DNA from: Lachnospiraceae bacterium
GTDB lineage: Bacteria > Bacillota > Clostridia > Lachnospirales > Lachnospiraceae
DNA length: 51,764 nt
NCBI GenBank assembly: GCA_910574715.1
Contig: CAJTCH010000038.1
Coordinates: forward strand, 1-51,764
Direction: 5' to 3'
The notes below the pieces were generated by a model, which did not search any database, was not told the origin of the DNA, and worked only from the letters and a program-made list of their open reading frames with translations. The number at the start of each line of letters is the position of its first letter. Within the stretch, counting starts at the first letter, position 1. This document shows, piece by piece, positions 27,266-36,513 of this stretch. The position numbers were made by a program, and so were the translations under genes.

Positions 27266-29290
27266 GTGTTAGAGGAACAGGCGAGGACGGTAAGGATTTT
27301 CAGAGAGAATTATACACCGGATCCCGCGGAGAAAATGGTGATCTACGGCACGGGGATTCACGCAGAAGCCGTGATCTCATCCTGTAAGGATTATCCGATC
27401 GAAGGCTTGATGGATGCGTCCAGAACGGGAGAGACCTTATGGGGGAAGCCTGTAATGTCAGAAGAGGAAGTAACAGCGGCAGGAATCCGTTTGGTTGTAG
27501 TGGCAGCAAGGCCTGCGGTCCATACGATCATTTACAAAAGGATCCGGCAATGGAGCGAGAAACATGCAGTACGGGTTCTGGATATAGAGGGAAATGATAT
27601 CGCTGATAAGGCAAGGAAAAATACATGCAGTTCGCCGTATTTTAATAAATCTTATGAAGAATTACTGGGTGAGATCGACCGGCATGATGTGATTTCGTTT
27701 GATATCTTTGACACCTTGCTGACCAGAAAGGTGTATGAGCCGTCGGATGTATTCACCCTTCTGGATCTTGAATATGAAGAGCGGTATCCGTTCGTTTTCT
27801 CTGTTGAGCGGAAACGTGCGCAGCAGGAATTGTCAGAAACCGGAGAGCCGGACATTCATGAGATATACCGGAGGATGAAGGCAAATAATCCGCTTCTTTC
27901 ATCGGAGGAAATGGAATCTCTTAAGGCAAGGGAGATTGAGAAAGAGCGGCAAGTATTGACTCCGCGCAGACAGATGATGGAGTGTCTGGACTATTGTGCG
28001 GATAAGGGGAAATGGGTTTACCTGGTATCGGATATGTATTTGCCGGGGGAGGTCTTGGCGGATATACTCCGCCGGTTCGGCATCACGCGGTATGACGGGT
28101 TATTGGTTTCCTGTGATCATAAGACGACGAAGCAAGAGGGGCTGTTAGGGAAAATGAAAGAGCAGGCGCCCACCGGGAGCGCATATCTGCATATCGGAGA
28201 TCATCCGGCGGCAGACGGAGAGGCGGCACGTGAGAATGGGATGGACGCTTACCTTATCCTGTCACCGTTACGGATGATGGAACTCTCGGCTTATGCAGGG
28301 CTGCTTGTACATCTGGGAGGAGTTGAGAGCCGGGTCATGATGGGGCTTCTGATGTCTGAAGTTTTTAATGATCCTTTTGCGCTGTATCGGTCAGAAGGAA
28401 GACCGAGGATAGGGCGAAGCAGAGATTTTGGATATGTATTTCTTGCGCCGTTGGTTGTCTCGGTCTTAATCTGGATGTTTGGAAGGGTGAAGGAGGATAA
28501 AGATGGCCGCAGAGCAGCCGTGTTATTTTCCGCAAGGGACGGATGGCTGTTGGAGCAGCTGTACCGGATGATGGCAGAGCTGTACCGGATGCGCGGGCTG
28601 CCGAAGAGTCAATATTTGCTGATATCAAGGCAGGCGGTCATGTCGTTGGAAGAACCGGGAAATAGTGTACAAAGAAAACGTTATCAAGAATATCTGGAAG
28701 AGCTGCATTTGGTCAGGAAGGCGGATGGGAGCATGGAACCGCAGGGAGACAGTGAAGGATATGAACAGATTTATTTTTTTGACTTTATGTCAAGAGGAAC
28801 CTGTCAGTATCATTTGGAACAGCTTGCCGGCAGAGAGTTGCACGGTTTATATGTGCAGAAAAGCGACAGCGGGGATCCGGGGAAAGAGGCACTGAAGGTC
28901 GAGAGCTTTTATAAAGAGAGAAATGCACTGGATTCGGACAGGCGGATCTTTGGATTGTGTGATTTTCTGGAGTGTATCCTGACGTCATATGAGCCTTCGT
29001 TTCTGGGATTTTCAGATGCGTGTCAGCCGGTATATGAGGATGAGAGACGGACGGAGGGGCAGCTTTGTTGTATCAGGGAGATCCATGAGGGGATCGTGGA
29101 ATACTCCCGGCAGTTTGCAGAGATTCTGTACCGTCTTACGGGAAAGACGCCGGAGGTGGATTTCTGTGACGGAGTCCTGCGGTTGATGGGTGCGGATGAT
29201 TCTCGGGTTGACATTCCGGAACTTCGGGAAATGGTGTTGGATGACGCGGAGAATGGAGACAAGAACACCGGAAGGGACGCGTTGCTGTAG
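27266..29290 (+). CDS. Rossmann-like module + HAD-superfamily protein (COG5610-like)
   Basis: A 674-residue protein starting with GTG behind GGAAAGGGG. The shared module is at about 20-115 (KMVIYGTGIHAEAVI ... EGLMDASRTGE). A HAD domain follows with D146-I-F-D149-T (SFDIFDTLLTRK), then VYLVSDMYLPGEVLADIL and LHIGDHPAADGEAARENG. The C-terminal half (LFSARDGWLLEQLYRMM; FFDFMSRGTCQYHLEQL) is typical of large HAD proteins in polysaccharide clusters. The exact reaction, perhaps sugar-phosphate dephosphorylation, is unproven. Confidence 0.82.
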   Translation: MLEEQARTVRIFRENYTPDPAEKMVIYGTGIHAEAVISSCKDYPIEGLMDASRTGETLWGKPVMSEEEVTAAGIRLVVVAARPAVHTIIYKRIRQWSEKHAVRVLDIEGNDIADKARKNTCSSPYFNKSYEELLGEIDRHDVISFDIFDTLLTRKVYEPSDVFTLLDLEYEERYPFVFSVERKRAQQELSETGEPDIHEIYRRMKANNPLLSSEEMESLKAREIEKERQVLTPRRQMMECLDYCADKGKWVYLVSDMYLPGEVLADILRRFGITRYDGLLVSCDHKTTKQEGLLGKMKEQAPTGSAYLHIGDHPAADGEAARENGMDAYLILSPLRMMELSAYAGLLVHLGGVESRVMMGLLMSEVFNDPFALYRSEGRPRIGRSRDFGYVFLAPLVVSVLIWMFGRVKEDKDGRRAAVLFSARDGWLLEQLYRMMAELYRMRGLPKSQYLLISRQAVMSLEEPGNSVQRKRYQEYLEELHLVRKADGSMEPQGDSEGYEQIYFFDFMSRGTCQYHLEQLAGRELHGLYVQKSDSGDPGKEALKVESFYKERNALDSDRRIFGLCDFLECILTSYEPSFLGFSDACQPVYEDERRTEGQLCCIREIHEGIVEYSRQFAEILYRLTGKTPEVDFCDGVLRLMGADDSRVDIPELREMVLDDAENGDKNTGRDALL

Positions 29291-29322
29291 GGAGTGTGAC
29301 GGGAAAAGTTGCAGGAGGTTTT

Positions 29323-30441
29323 ATGATAAAGATACTACACATGACGCCGCCGGATATTAATAACGGGGTGTATCGTTACATATTCAGCCATATGAAGTAT
29401 ATGGACGGCGGGCGTTTTCGGTCTGCGTTCCTGACAAAAGGGGCAAAGAAGCTGCGACAGACGCCGGAATACAGAAAATATGGATTCGAAGTATATGAAT
29501 TGAAGGGGGTCCAGCGAGACGATGCAAAAGCGTTTCGCCAGGAGATCGGGCGGATACTTGACAATGGATTTGACATCCTGCATCTGCATACCAGTTCCTG
29601 GAGAGGATTTATGATTGAAGAGATTGCCATGGAACGGGGGATCCCGAGAGTGATCGTGCATTCCCACAGTGCAGGGATTGACGAAGGAACACTCGGAGAG
29701 CGGGAAGAGCGGATCCGGACGCATGAGTCGTTTAAAAGGGAGTTTTCCATGGACTATGCAACGGATGTGTGGGCATGTTCCCGGCTGGCGGCAGACTGGC
29801 TGTATGGAGAAGCGATCCCAAGAGAACGAATCCGGATCATGCCCAATGCGATAGATACGGATAAGTATCGGTATCAGCCGGAGAGAAGGGAACAGATCCG
29901 GGAGCAGTTAGGGCTTCGGGACAAGCTTGTTGTAGGGAATATCGGCAGATATGCATACCAGAAAAATCAGGAATTTCTGATCCGGGCATTTGCAGAGGCA
30001 TGCAGAGAAGACAGCAGGCTGCATCTGCTATGTCTTGGTGAAGGAGAGCTGCTTTCATGGTTGACGGAATGCATTCACGCATTAGGAATCGCGGAACGGG
30101 TGCATCTTCTGGGGTGGAAAGAGAATGTGGAAGATTATCTGCAGGCGATGGATGTATTCTGCCTGCCGTCCAGGTTCGAGGGACTGCCGATATCGGTAAT
30201 AGAAGCGCAGACAGCGGGGATAAGATGCCTGGTTGCAGATACGGTGACAGAGGAAGTGAAGCTGACGGAGCTGGTGACATTTCTTCCGTTGGAGGAGGGG
30301 CGGTGGGCGAGAGAGATCCTTGGCTGTGACAGTTCTGATCAAAGAGCCGGATGGGACAGAGAAATCGCCCTCGCAGGGTATGAGATCCGGGCGGCTGCAA
30401 AGAAACTGGAAGAAATGTACGATCTGGCGCAACATAGATGA
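29323..30441 (+). CDS. GT4-family glycosyltransferase
   Basis: A 372-residue GT-B glycosyltransferase (group 1). It begins MIKILHMTPPDINNGVYRYIF, has HLHTSSWRGFMIEE and the donor-lobe segments NIGRYAYQKNQEFLIRAF, VHLLGWKENVEDYLQAMDVFCLPSRFEGLPISVIEAQ with the E-x7-E region. Start 29323 has an ideal AGGAGG 6 nt upstream; an upstream in-frame GTG adds nine unrelated residues. It is the one enzyme in this half of the island without the Rossmann-like module. Confidence 0.9.
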   Translation: MIKILHMTPPDINNGVYRYIFSHMKYMDGGRFRSAFLTKGAKKLRQTPEYRKYGFEVYELKGVQRDDAKAFRQEIGRILDNGFDILHLHTSSWRGFMIEEIAMERGIPRVIVHSHSAGIDEGTLGEREERIRTHESFKREFSMDYATDVWACSRLAADWLYGEAIPRERIRIMPNAIDTDKYRYQPERREQIREQLGLRDKLVVGNIGRYAYQKNQEFLIRAFAEACREDSRLHLLCLGEGELLSWLTECIHALGIAERVHLLGWKENVEDYLQAMDVFCLPSRFEGLPISVIEAQTAGIRCLVADTVTEEVKLTELVTFLPLEEGRWAREILGCDSSDQRAGWDREIALAGYEIRAAAKKLEEMYDLAQHR

Positions 30442-30479
30442 TGCGGCGTCGCAGCGGGAGAAAGGGGATAAAAGCAGGT

Positions 30480-31679
30480 ATGGACTTAGTCATATTCGGC
30501 GCCCAAGGCACAGCCCTCGGCGCCTACGAAGCAATACATAATCTCTATCCGATCAGAAACATCCGCTGTTTTCTGGTTACGGATAGAGGGAATAATGCAG
30601 AATATCTGTCCGGTGTTCCGGTCTTGGAGTTAGAGACATTTGCAAATGCTCTGTCGACAGAGGAAAAAGAGGATCTGGAGATCCTGATCGCAACGCCGGA
30701 GAATATGATGCCTGAGATTGAGACAAGCCTGGAGAGCCACGGCTTCTTCTGCCATGTGCGTTTGACCTCTTCGAGATGGTCGGAGCTTATGCACTGCTAT
30801 TGTGCTGGGGAGAAGGATTTTATGCCGCTTCGTGCACTTCCTGTTGGGTATCACAGAGCCAATATGCATGTATTTATGGCGAAGTTTCATAAGGACAAGC
30901 AGTTGTCTGCCCGCTATGGACTGCCGGAATGGATCACACCGATTCAGGTAGGCGCGGTATTAAGCCCCAGGCGTGTCGCCAATATCCTGGACTGCGACGG
31001 AGAAAATATTTCTGCAAAGAACGGGAATTATTCGGAACTCACGGCGCTCTACTGGATCTGGAAAAACCGTCTGCGCTGTCCGGCTGACGGAATAGGGGTT
31101 CATCCGTCAGACAGAGCGGAGGAGCGTCCGTCAGGCGGTCTGGGAGGCGGTTCATCTGCCAGACCGGGAAGCGCTTCATCCGGCAGCGCAGGAAATGAAT
31201 ACTATGGTTTGTCACATTATAGAAGGATCCTGGAATTTACAGAGGATGATGTGCTGCGGCTTGTGGACAATGGCGTGGACGTGGTCCTGCCCTACCCGAT
31301 GCCGTATGAACCGGATATAGAAGAGCATCACAGAAGATACCTGAAGGAAGAGGACTGGAAGGCGGTGCGAAGGGCGGTTTGGGAATTACAGCCCGAATAT
31401 AGCAAAGCCTTTCCCTCTGTGTTAGAACAAAAGTATCTTTATAACTACAATATCATTCTGGCAAGGAAAGAGGTATTAGCAGAATATTGCGAGTGGCTGT
31501 TTCCGATCCTTAGCAGGGTGGAGGAGCTTAGTGTTCCGGGAGGGGCGGACCGGGCGGATCGGTATATCGGATATATAGCAGAGACGTTGGAGACGCTGTA
31601 TTTCATGTATCATGCGGCGGACAAACCGGCAAAGAACCGGTTGAATATTATGCATGCGGGGTGTAGATTTTTGCTATGA
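30480..31679 (+). CDS. DUF4422 glycosyltransferase-like protein with N-terminal Rossmann-like module (copy 2)
   Basis: A 399-residue paralogue of the protein encoded at 170-1300, with the same module (MDLVIFGAQGTALGAYEA) and DUF4422 domain. Long stretches are identical or nearly so at DNA level, for example around 31005-31060 and at the 3' end. The main difference is a longer, low-complexity linker (about 31080-31190, rich in CCGTCAG and Gly/Ser/Pro codons). The start at 30480 matches the paralogue. It is the last gene of the glycan island; no clear terminator follows, only a repeat-rich spacer. Confidence 0.87.
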   Translation: MDLVIFGAQGTALGAYEAIHNLYPIRNIRCFLVTDRGNNAEYLSGVPVLELETFANALSTEEKEDLEILIATPENMMPEIETSLESHGFFCHVRLTSSRWSELMHCYCAGEKDFMPLRALPVGYHRANMHVFMAKFHKDKQLSARYGLPEWITPIQVGAVLSPRRVANILDCDGENISAKNGNYSELTALYWIWKNRLRCPADGIGVHPSDRAEERPSGGLGGGSSARPGSASSGSAGNEYYGLSHYRRILEFTEDDVLRLVDNGVDVVLPYPMPYEPDIEEHHRRYLKEEDWKAVRRAVWELQPEYSKAFPSVLEQKYLYNYNIILARKEVLAEYCEWLFPILSRVEELSVPGGADRADRYIGYIAETLETLYFMYHAADKPAKNRLNIMHAGCRFLL

Positions 31680-31923
31680 TTCTAAAGTAGAGATGCCTCA
31701 TCCAGATAGAAATGAAACTCCTGAATTGACTGGATCCCGTTATGAAATCCACAGCCTGCATGATGTATTAGATTTTCATTATTCCCCCCAAAAAAATATC
31801 AGAAAAATCAGACATTTCACATCCTGCATCATAGTTCGTGGTACAAAGGTAATTACCAAATTTATGCTGCCCGGCAGGATGTGGAAGTAATTTCCACGTC
31901 CATTGATCTCTGCTTCATACTAT

Positions 31924-32298
31924 CTAGTACACCGAATAATAAGTAACCAGCCATATAACTTGCCTGATTTTTCATCTGCGTCGTTGGTCTACACTCCGTT
32001 ATGGTCCGTGCTGAACATGTGCCGCTGGCACATAGCACCGTCAATCGGCGTAGCGCCTACTACGCCTCAATCCTCCGCCTTGCATATAAAAAATCATTCT
32101 GCGTTATATGGCTAGTACATCATTGTATTAATTCTTGAGTAATAAGCACTTGCTATCCATGCCATCTGCACGCCTTCGAACCTAGATGTAGCCCGCTGCA
32201 CCGTCGGTTCGTAGACGCACAGCTGACATGAATATCAAGCACTATTACTTCAAGATTAATGCAATGATGTACTAGGAACTTATTTTTCGGTGTACTAG
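31924..32298. repeat. Nested inverted-repeat element with CTAGTAC ends
   Basis: Outer arms at 31924-31944 and 32278-32298 are inverted repeats differing at one of 21 positions and begin CTAGTACACCGAA. Inner arms at 32112-32144 and 32243-32275 (33 nt, CTAGTACATCATTG start) pair with few mismatches. A further pair, AGCCATATAAC near 31949 and GTTATATGGCT near 32103, subdivides the left part. This looks like two adjacent or nested miniature elements sharing CTAGTAC termini. Confidence 0.65.
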
Positions 32299-32439
32299 CT
32301 GCCATCGTAACAGGATGATCTTTCCTGTCCAGAGACCCGATATGACTATCTATTATCCGACAGACCCCCCTTTATGAACTCGAAATGGATTGAGGTGAAT
32401 TTAAAAATAGATTATTGTACGATAAGAAAAAGGAAATGA

Positions 32440-32468
32440 TTGAAAGTATGATGAAAATGAGTTAGAAT
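32440..32468 (+). promoter_or_regulatory. Candidate sigma-A promoter of ychF
   Basis: TTGAAA (32440-32445), 17-bp spacer, TAGAAT (32463-32468), about 90 bp upstream of the ychF start. Good match to the vegetative consensus. Confidence 0.6.
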
Positions 32469-32557
32469 AATACGGTGGCTTAGTAATTGGTACAGTAAAA
32501 AGATGTAATTTTGTAAAATCCAGTAAGATCAATGGTTTTAGGGAGGAATTTATAAAT

Positions 32558-33658
32558 ATGAAACTAGGCATAGTAGGATTACCCAATGTCGGTAAGAGTA
32601 CATTATTTAATTCATTGACGAAGGCCGGCGCAGAATCGGCGAATTACCCTTTCTGTACGATCGATCCCAATGTGGGAGTCGTAACCGTACCAGATGAGAG
32701 GCTTGACGTGCTTGGCAGGATGTATCAAACGAAGAAGATCATACCGGCGGCGATCGAATTCGTAGATATCGCAGGACTGGTTAAGGGAGCTTCGAAGGGC
32801 GAAGGACTTGGCAATCAGTTTCTTGCGAATATCCGGGAAGTGGATGCCATCGTCCATGTAGTGCGGTGTTTTGAGGACGGCAATATCGTGCACGTGGACG
32901 GGAGTATCGATCCCCTTAGAGATATAGAAACTATCAATCTTGAATTGATCTTCTCGGATCTGGAGATACTGGAGAGAAGGATTGCCAAGACTTCTAAGTC
33001 GGCTAGAAATGACAAGGCGGCGGCGAAGGAGCTTGCGCTTCTTAATAAGATTAAGGCGCATCTGGAAGAGGGCAGGCTTGCGAAGACGTTCGAAGGGGCT
33101 GAGGATGAAGAAGAGCAGGCATGGCTCACAGGATATAACCTGCTGACCTATAAGCCGGTGATCTATGCCGCGAACGTGGCGGAGGACGATCTGGCGGACG
33201 ACGGCGCAGCCAACAGCGGTGTGCAGGCGGTTCGTGAATATGCGCAGGGGGAGCGGAGCGAGGTGTTCGTAGTGTGCGCGCAGATCGAGCAGGAGATCGC
33301 GGAGCTTGAGGAAGATGAGAAGAAGATGTTCCTTGAGGATCTGGGATTGTCGGAATCCGGACTCGAGAAGATGATCAAGGCAAGCTACAGACTGCTGGGG
33401 CTGATCAGTTATCTGACGGCGGGAGAGCCGGAGGTACGTGCATGGACCATTACAGAAGGTACGAAGGCGCCTCAGGCGGCAGGTAAGATCCATTCGGATT
33501 TCGAGCGGGGCTTCATCCGCGCGGAGGTGGTATCCTACGATGACCTGATGGAATGCGGGAGCCATACTGCGGCGAAGGAGAAGGGGCTGATCAGGCTGGA
33601 AGGCAAAGACTACATAGTGAAGGACGGAGACATCATGCTGTTCCGTTTTAATGTATAG
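32558..33658 (+). CDS. ychF: Redox-regulated ribosome-associated ATPase YchF (OLA1)
   Basis: A 366-residue OBG-family P-loop protein with [15 protein letters not shown] (G1, residues 6-20), [20 protein letters not shown] (G3 region) and the C-terminal TGS domain ([28 protein letters not shown] ... [11 protein letters not shown]). YchF binds ATP in preference to GTP and associates with ribosomes in stress-related translation control. Length and ends are standard. It starts behind GGGAGG and is followed after 17 bp by lgt. Confidence 0.97.
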   Translation: MKLGIVGLPNVGKSTLFNSLTKAGAESANYPFCTIDPNVGVVTVPDERLDVLGRMYQTKKIIPAAIEFVDIAGLVKGASKGEGLGNQFLANIREVDAIVHVVRCFEDGNIVHVDGSIDPLRDIETINLELIFSDLEILERRIAKTSKSARNDKAAAKELALLNKIKAHLEEGRLAKTFEGAEDEEEQAWLTGYNLLTYKPVIYAANVAEDDLADDGAANSGVQAVREYAQGERSEVFVVCAQIEQEIAELEEDEKKMFLEDLGLSESGLEKMIKASYRLLGLISYLTAGEPEVRAWTITEGTKAPQAAGKIHSDFERGFIRAEVVSYDDLMECGSHTAAKEKGLIRLEGKDYIVKDGDIMLFRFNV

Positions 33659-33675
33659 GGAGGGAGAATGGGATC

Positions 33676-34533
33676 ATGCACAGAATGATAGATTTCCCTC
33701 ATATCGGGATTCATCTGAAGTCGGTAGGCGATCACATCACAATATTTGGTTTTGACATTGCATATTACGGGATCGTTATAGGGATCGGAATTCTGGCCGG
33801 GATCTTTATCGCGGCCATGGAGGCGAAGCGTACCGGGCAGAATCCGGAAGACTACTATGATCTTGCCATATATGCGGTAATATTTTCGATCATCGGGGCA
33901 AGGATCTACTATGTGATCTTCTCCTGGGATATGTATAAAAGAGATATCTTAAGTGTCTTCAATATCCGCCAGGGCGGGCTTGCGATATACGGAGGAGTGA
34001 TCGCGGCGGTCATTACGGTGACAGTGTTTGCCAGGCGGAGGAATCTCTCTGCGCCGCTTCTTATGGATACGGCAGGACTGGGACTTGTGGCGGGGCAGAT
34101 GATCGGCCGGTGGGGGAATTTCTTTAACAGGGAAGCCTTCGGAGAATATACGGACTGGCTTCTTGCCATGCGGCTTCCGGTAGACGCGGTCAGGGGTTCG
34201 GACATTACAGATCTGATGCGCAAGCATATGGAGACGGTGGACGACGTGTCTTTTATCCAGGTGCATCCGACGTTTCTCTATGAATCGCTGTGGTGCCTTC
34301 TGATCTTGATCCTTCTGCTGATCTACAGGAAACATAAGCAATTTGACGGAGAGATCTTTCTTCTGTATTTGGCAGGATACGGGTTTGGACGGTTCTGGAT
34401 CGAAAGGCTGAGGACCGATCAGCTTCTGCTGCCGAACGGATTCCCTGTCTCGCAGCTTCTGGCAGGAATCCTTGTCGTTGGATCGGTGCTGTTTCTGCTG
34501 TATAACTGGAGAAGGTTAAGATATTTTGATTAG
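33676..34533 (+). CDS. lgt: Prolipoprotein diacylglyceryl transferase
   Basis: An integral membrane enzyme of 285 residues with about seven hydrophobic helices. It transfers diacylglycerol from phosphatidylglycerol to the lipobox Cys of prelipoproteins. The Lgt signature is GQMIGRWGNFFNREAFG at about residues 138-154, and a C-terminal 'GYGFGRFWIERLRTDQL' contains the conserved arginines. It lies in an operon with ychF and is closed by a strong terminator. Confidence 0.97.
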   Translation: MHRMIDFPHIGIHLKSVGDHITIFGFDIAYYGIVIGIGILAGIFIAAMEAKRTGQNPEDYYDLAIYAVIFSIIGARIYYVIFSWDMYKRDILSVFNIRQGGLAIYGGVIAAVITVTVFARRRNLSAPLLMDTAGLGLVAGQMIGRWGNFFNREAFGEYTDWLLAMRLPVDAVRGSDITDLMRKHMETVDDVSFIQVHPTFLYESLWCLLILILLLIYRKHKQFDGEIFLLYLAGYGFGRFWIERLRTDQLLLPNGFPVSQLLAGILVVGSVLFLLYNWRRLRYFD

Positions 34534-34544
34534 ATATGAACAGA

Positions 34545-34585
34545 ACAGGGCGTGTTTGAATGAATTTCAGACACGCCCTGTTTTT
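34545..34585 (+). terminator. Rho-independent terminator after lgt
   Basis: AACAGGGCGTGT pairs with ACACGCCCTGTT around an AATGAATT-type loop, followed by TTTTT at about 34581-34585. Strong stem and T-tract. Confidence 0.9.
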
Positions 34586-34724
34586 GTGTGCATTTTTATT
34601 CCGCATAGATTTCCTGCAAAGTGCAAATACTTTCAGAGATAGAAAGAAGTAACTTGATATTGTGCAATATTACTAAAAAATCATGCCGGATTTTAATCTG
34701 AGAACGCTCTGTTTTGAAAATATT

Positions 34725-34782
34725 GAAAGCACTTTCGGAACGGTTTGAATCTATATGAAAATAAAAGTCTTGCTGATATACT
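34725..34782 (+). promoter_or_regulatory. Palindrome and candidate promoter of the nan operon
   Basis: The palindrome GAAAGCACTTTC (34725-34736) lies about 40 bp upstream of an extended -10 (TGATATACT, with TATACT at 34777-34782) that has only a weak -35. It is a plausible site for the RpiR regulator encoded downstream, or a degenerate catabolite (cre-like) site. The nanE start is at 34856. Confidence 0.4.
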
Positions 34783-34855
34783 GAGTGGCAGACAGGAACA
34801 TGCAAGGCATAAGGAACCAAAGAAAAGCGGCAGAAGAGAAGAAAGGAGTAAGAGT

Positions 34856-35545
34856 ATGCAGGAAAATGTGGAAGATCTGGAGGGCAGGCTTGTAGTATCA
34901 TGCCAGGCGCTGCCCGACGAACCGCTGCATTCTTCATTCATTATGGGAAGAATGGCGCTGGCGGCAAAAGAAGGAGGGGCCGTAGGAATACGCGCCAACA
35001 CCAAAGAGGATATCCGGGAGATCCAGTCGCAGGTAGACCTGCCTGTGATCGGCATCGTCAAGAGAGATTATGAGAATTGTGAGGTCTATATCACACCGAC
35101 GATGAAGGAGATCGACGAATTGATGGAGGTAAGGCCGGAGATCATTGCATTGGATGCGACGGACAGGCTGCGGCCGAATGGCCTGACTCTGGATGCGTTT
35201 GTCAGCCAGATCAGGGAGAAATATCCGGACCAGCTTCTGATGGCAGATTGCTCGACCATAGAGGAGGCGGTTCATGCGGATGAATTGGGATTCGATTTTA
35301 TCGGAACAACGCTGGTCGGATATACCAGACAGAGTCAGGGAGACAAGGCAGAGGAGGATGATTTCAGGATCATAAGGGAGATTATAGCCCGGGTGAAGCA
35401 TAAGGTAATCGCGGAGGGGAATATCGATACTCCAAAGAAGGCGAAGCGTGTCATTGAGCTTGGGGCATATTGCGTGGTAGTAGGTTCGGCAATCACAAGG
35501 CCCCAGTTGATCACGAGGGCATTTGCCAGAAGCCTTGAGAAGTAA
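34856..35545 (+). CDS. nanE: N-acetylmannosamine-6-phosphate 2-epimerase
   Basis: Converts ManNAc-6-P to GlcNAc-6-P in sialic acid catabolism. A TIM-barrel NanE of 229 residues, the usual size, with [12 protein letters not shown] near the start, [19 protein letters not shown] and the C-terminal [33 protein letters not shown]. The start at 34856 follows AAAGGAG; the ORF is open 37 codons further upstream but that part has no NanE similarity and crosses the promoter region. It is the first gene of the nan operon. Confidence 0.94.
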   Translation: MQENVEDLEGRLVVSCQALPDEPLHSSFIMGRMALAAKEGGAVGIRANTKEDIREIQSQVDLPVIGIVKRDYENCEVYITPTMKEIDELMEVRPEIIALDATDRLRPNGLTLDAFVSQIREKYPDQLLMADCSTIEEAVHADELGFDFIGTTLVGYTRQSQGDKAEEDDFRIIREIIARVKHKVIAEGNIDTPKKAKRVIELGAYCVVVGSAITRPQLITRAFARSLEK

Positions 35546-35581
35546 GGAAAGAACTATCCAGAGAGAAAAGGAGAGGAAACT

Positions 35582-36502
35582 ATGAGAGATCTGAATAAAT
35601 ACAAAGGAGTAATTCCTGCATTTTATGCGTGTTATGACGAGAAGGGGGAGATCAGTCCGGGGGGAGTACAGGCGCTGACCAGATATTTCGCAGACAAAGG
35701 GGTCAGAGGCGTCTATGTCAATGGTTCTTCTGGAGAATGCATTTACCAGAGTGTGGAAGATCGGAAGCTCATTCTGGAAAATGTAATGAAGGCGGCCGAG
35801 GGCAGGCTTACGGTGATCGCCCATGTTGCATGCAACAATACCAGAGACAGTATGGAGCTGGCCAGACATGCAGAGAGCCTTGGTGTGGATGCGATCGCCG
35901 CGATTCCGCCGATCTACTTCCGTCTGCCGGAGCATGCAATTGCAAAATACTGGAACGATATCAGTTCCGCGGCGCCGAATACAGATTTTGTGATCTATAA
36001 TATCCCCCAGCTTGCAGGCGTGGCGCTGACGATGAATTTATTTGCAGAGATGAGGAAGAATCCCAGGGTGATCGGTGTGAAGAATTCCTCCATGCCGGTG
36101 CAGGATATCCAGATGTTCAAGCAGGAAGGCGGGGAGGACTACATTATCTTCAACGGACCGGACGAACAGTTTATCAGCGGCCTGGCGATCGGAGCAGAAG
36201 GCGGTATCGGAGGCACCTACGGCGCAATGCCGGAATTATTTCTGACACTGGAAGAATATGTGAAGGCAGGTGAGCTTGAGAAGGCAAGGAAGCTTCAGTA
36301 CAAGGTCAATGAGATCATCTATAAGCTGTGTTCTGCCCATGGAAATATGTACGGCGTCATCAAGGCTGTACTTAAGATCAACGAAGGGCTTGAACTTGGA
36401 GGAGTGAGGGAACCGCTGACGAACCTGATTGAAAGTGATAAGGCGGTCGTCAGGGAAGCGGCGCAGATGATACGGGATACAGTAGACGGACAGAAAGTAT
36501 AG
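35582..36502 (+). CDS. nanA: N-acetylneuraminate lyase
   Basis: A 306-residue DapA/NanA-family aldolase cleaving sialic acid to ManNAc and pyruvate. It has GSSGE at 49-52 region (VNGSSGECIYQS), Tyr139 in FVIYNIPQLAG and the Schiff-base Lys167 in VIGVKNSS. Context with nanE, nanK and the transporter argues for sialate lyase over dihydrodipicolinate synthase. It has a GAGAGGAAAC ribosome binding site, 36 bp after nanE. Confidence 0.92.
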   Translation: MRDLNKYKGVIPAFYACYDEKGEISPGGVQALTRYFADKGVRGVYVNGSSGECIYQSVEDRKLILENVMKAAEGRLTVIAHVACNNTRDSMELARHAESLGVDAIAAIPPIYFRLPEHAIAKYWNDISSAAPNTDFVIYNIPQLAGVALTMNLFAEMRKNPRVIGVKNSSMPVQDIQMFKQEGGEDYIIFNGPDEQFISGLAIGAEGGIGGTYGAMPELFLTLEEYVKAGELEKARKLQYKVNEIIYKLCSAHGNMYGVIKAVLKINEGLELGGVREPLTNLIESDKAVVREAAQMIRDTVDGQKV

Positions 36503-36513
36503 GGGGATAAGAT

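Larger units (their letters stand above)
31680..32557. other. Repeat-rich intergenic spacer
   Basis: An 878-bp gap between the glycan island and ychF. No ORF in it has a convincing start, ribosome binding site or family match. It holds the nested inverted-repeat element described separately and the ychF promoter at its right end. Several stop codons and atypical composition suggest selfish or decayed sequence. Confidence 0.6.

Noticed and set aside
32612..33565. 317-codon minus-strand ORF opposite ychF
   Set aside because: Antisense shadow; low-complexity basic translation.
34934..35935. 333-codon minus-strand ORF opposite nanE/nanA
   Set aside because: Shadow of recognised genes; no family similarity.
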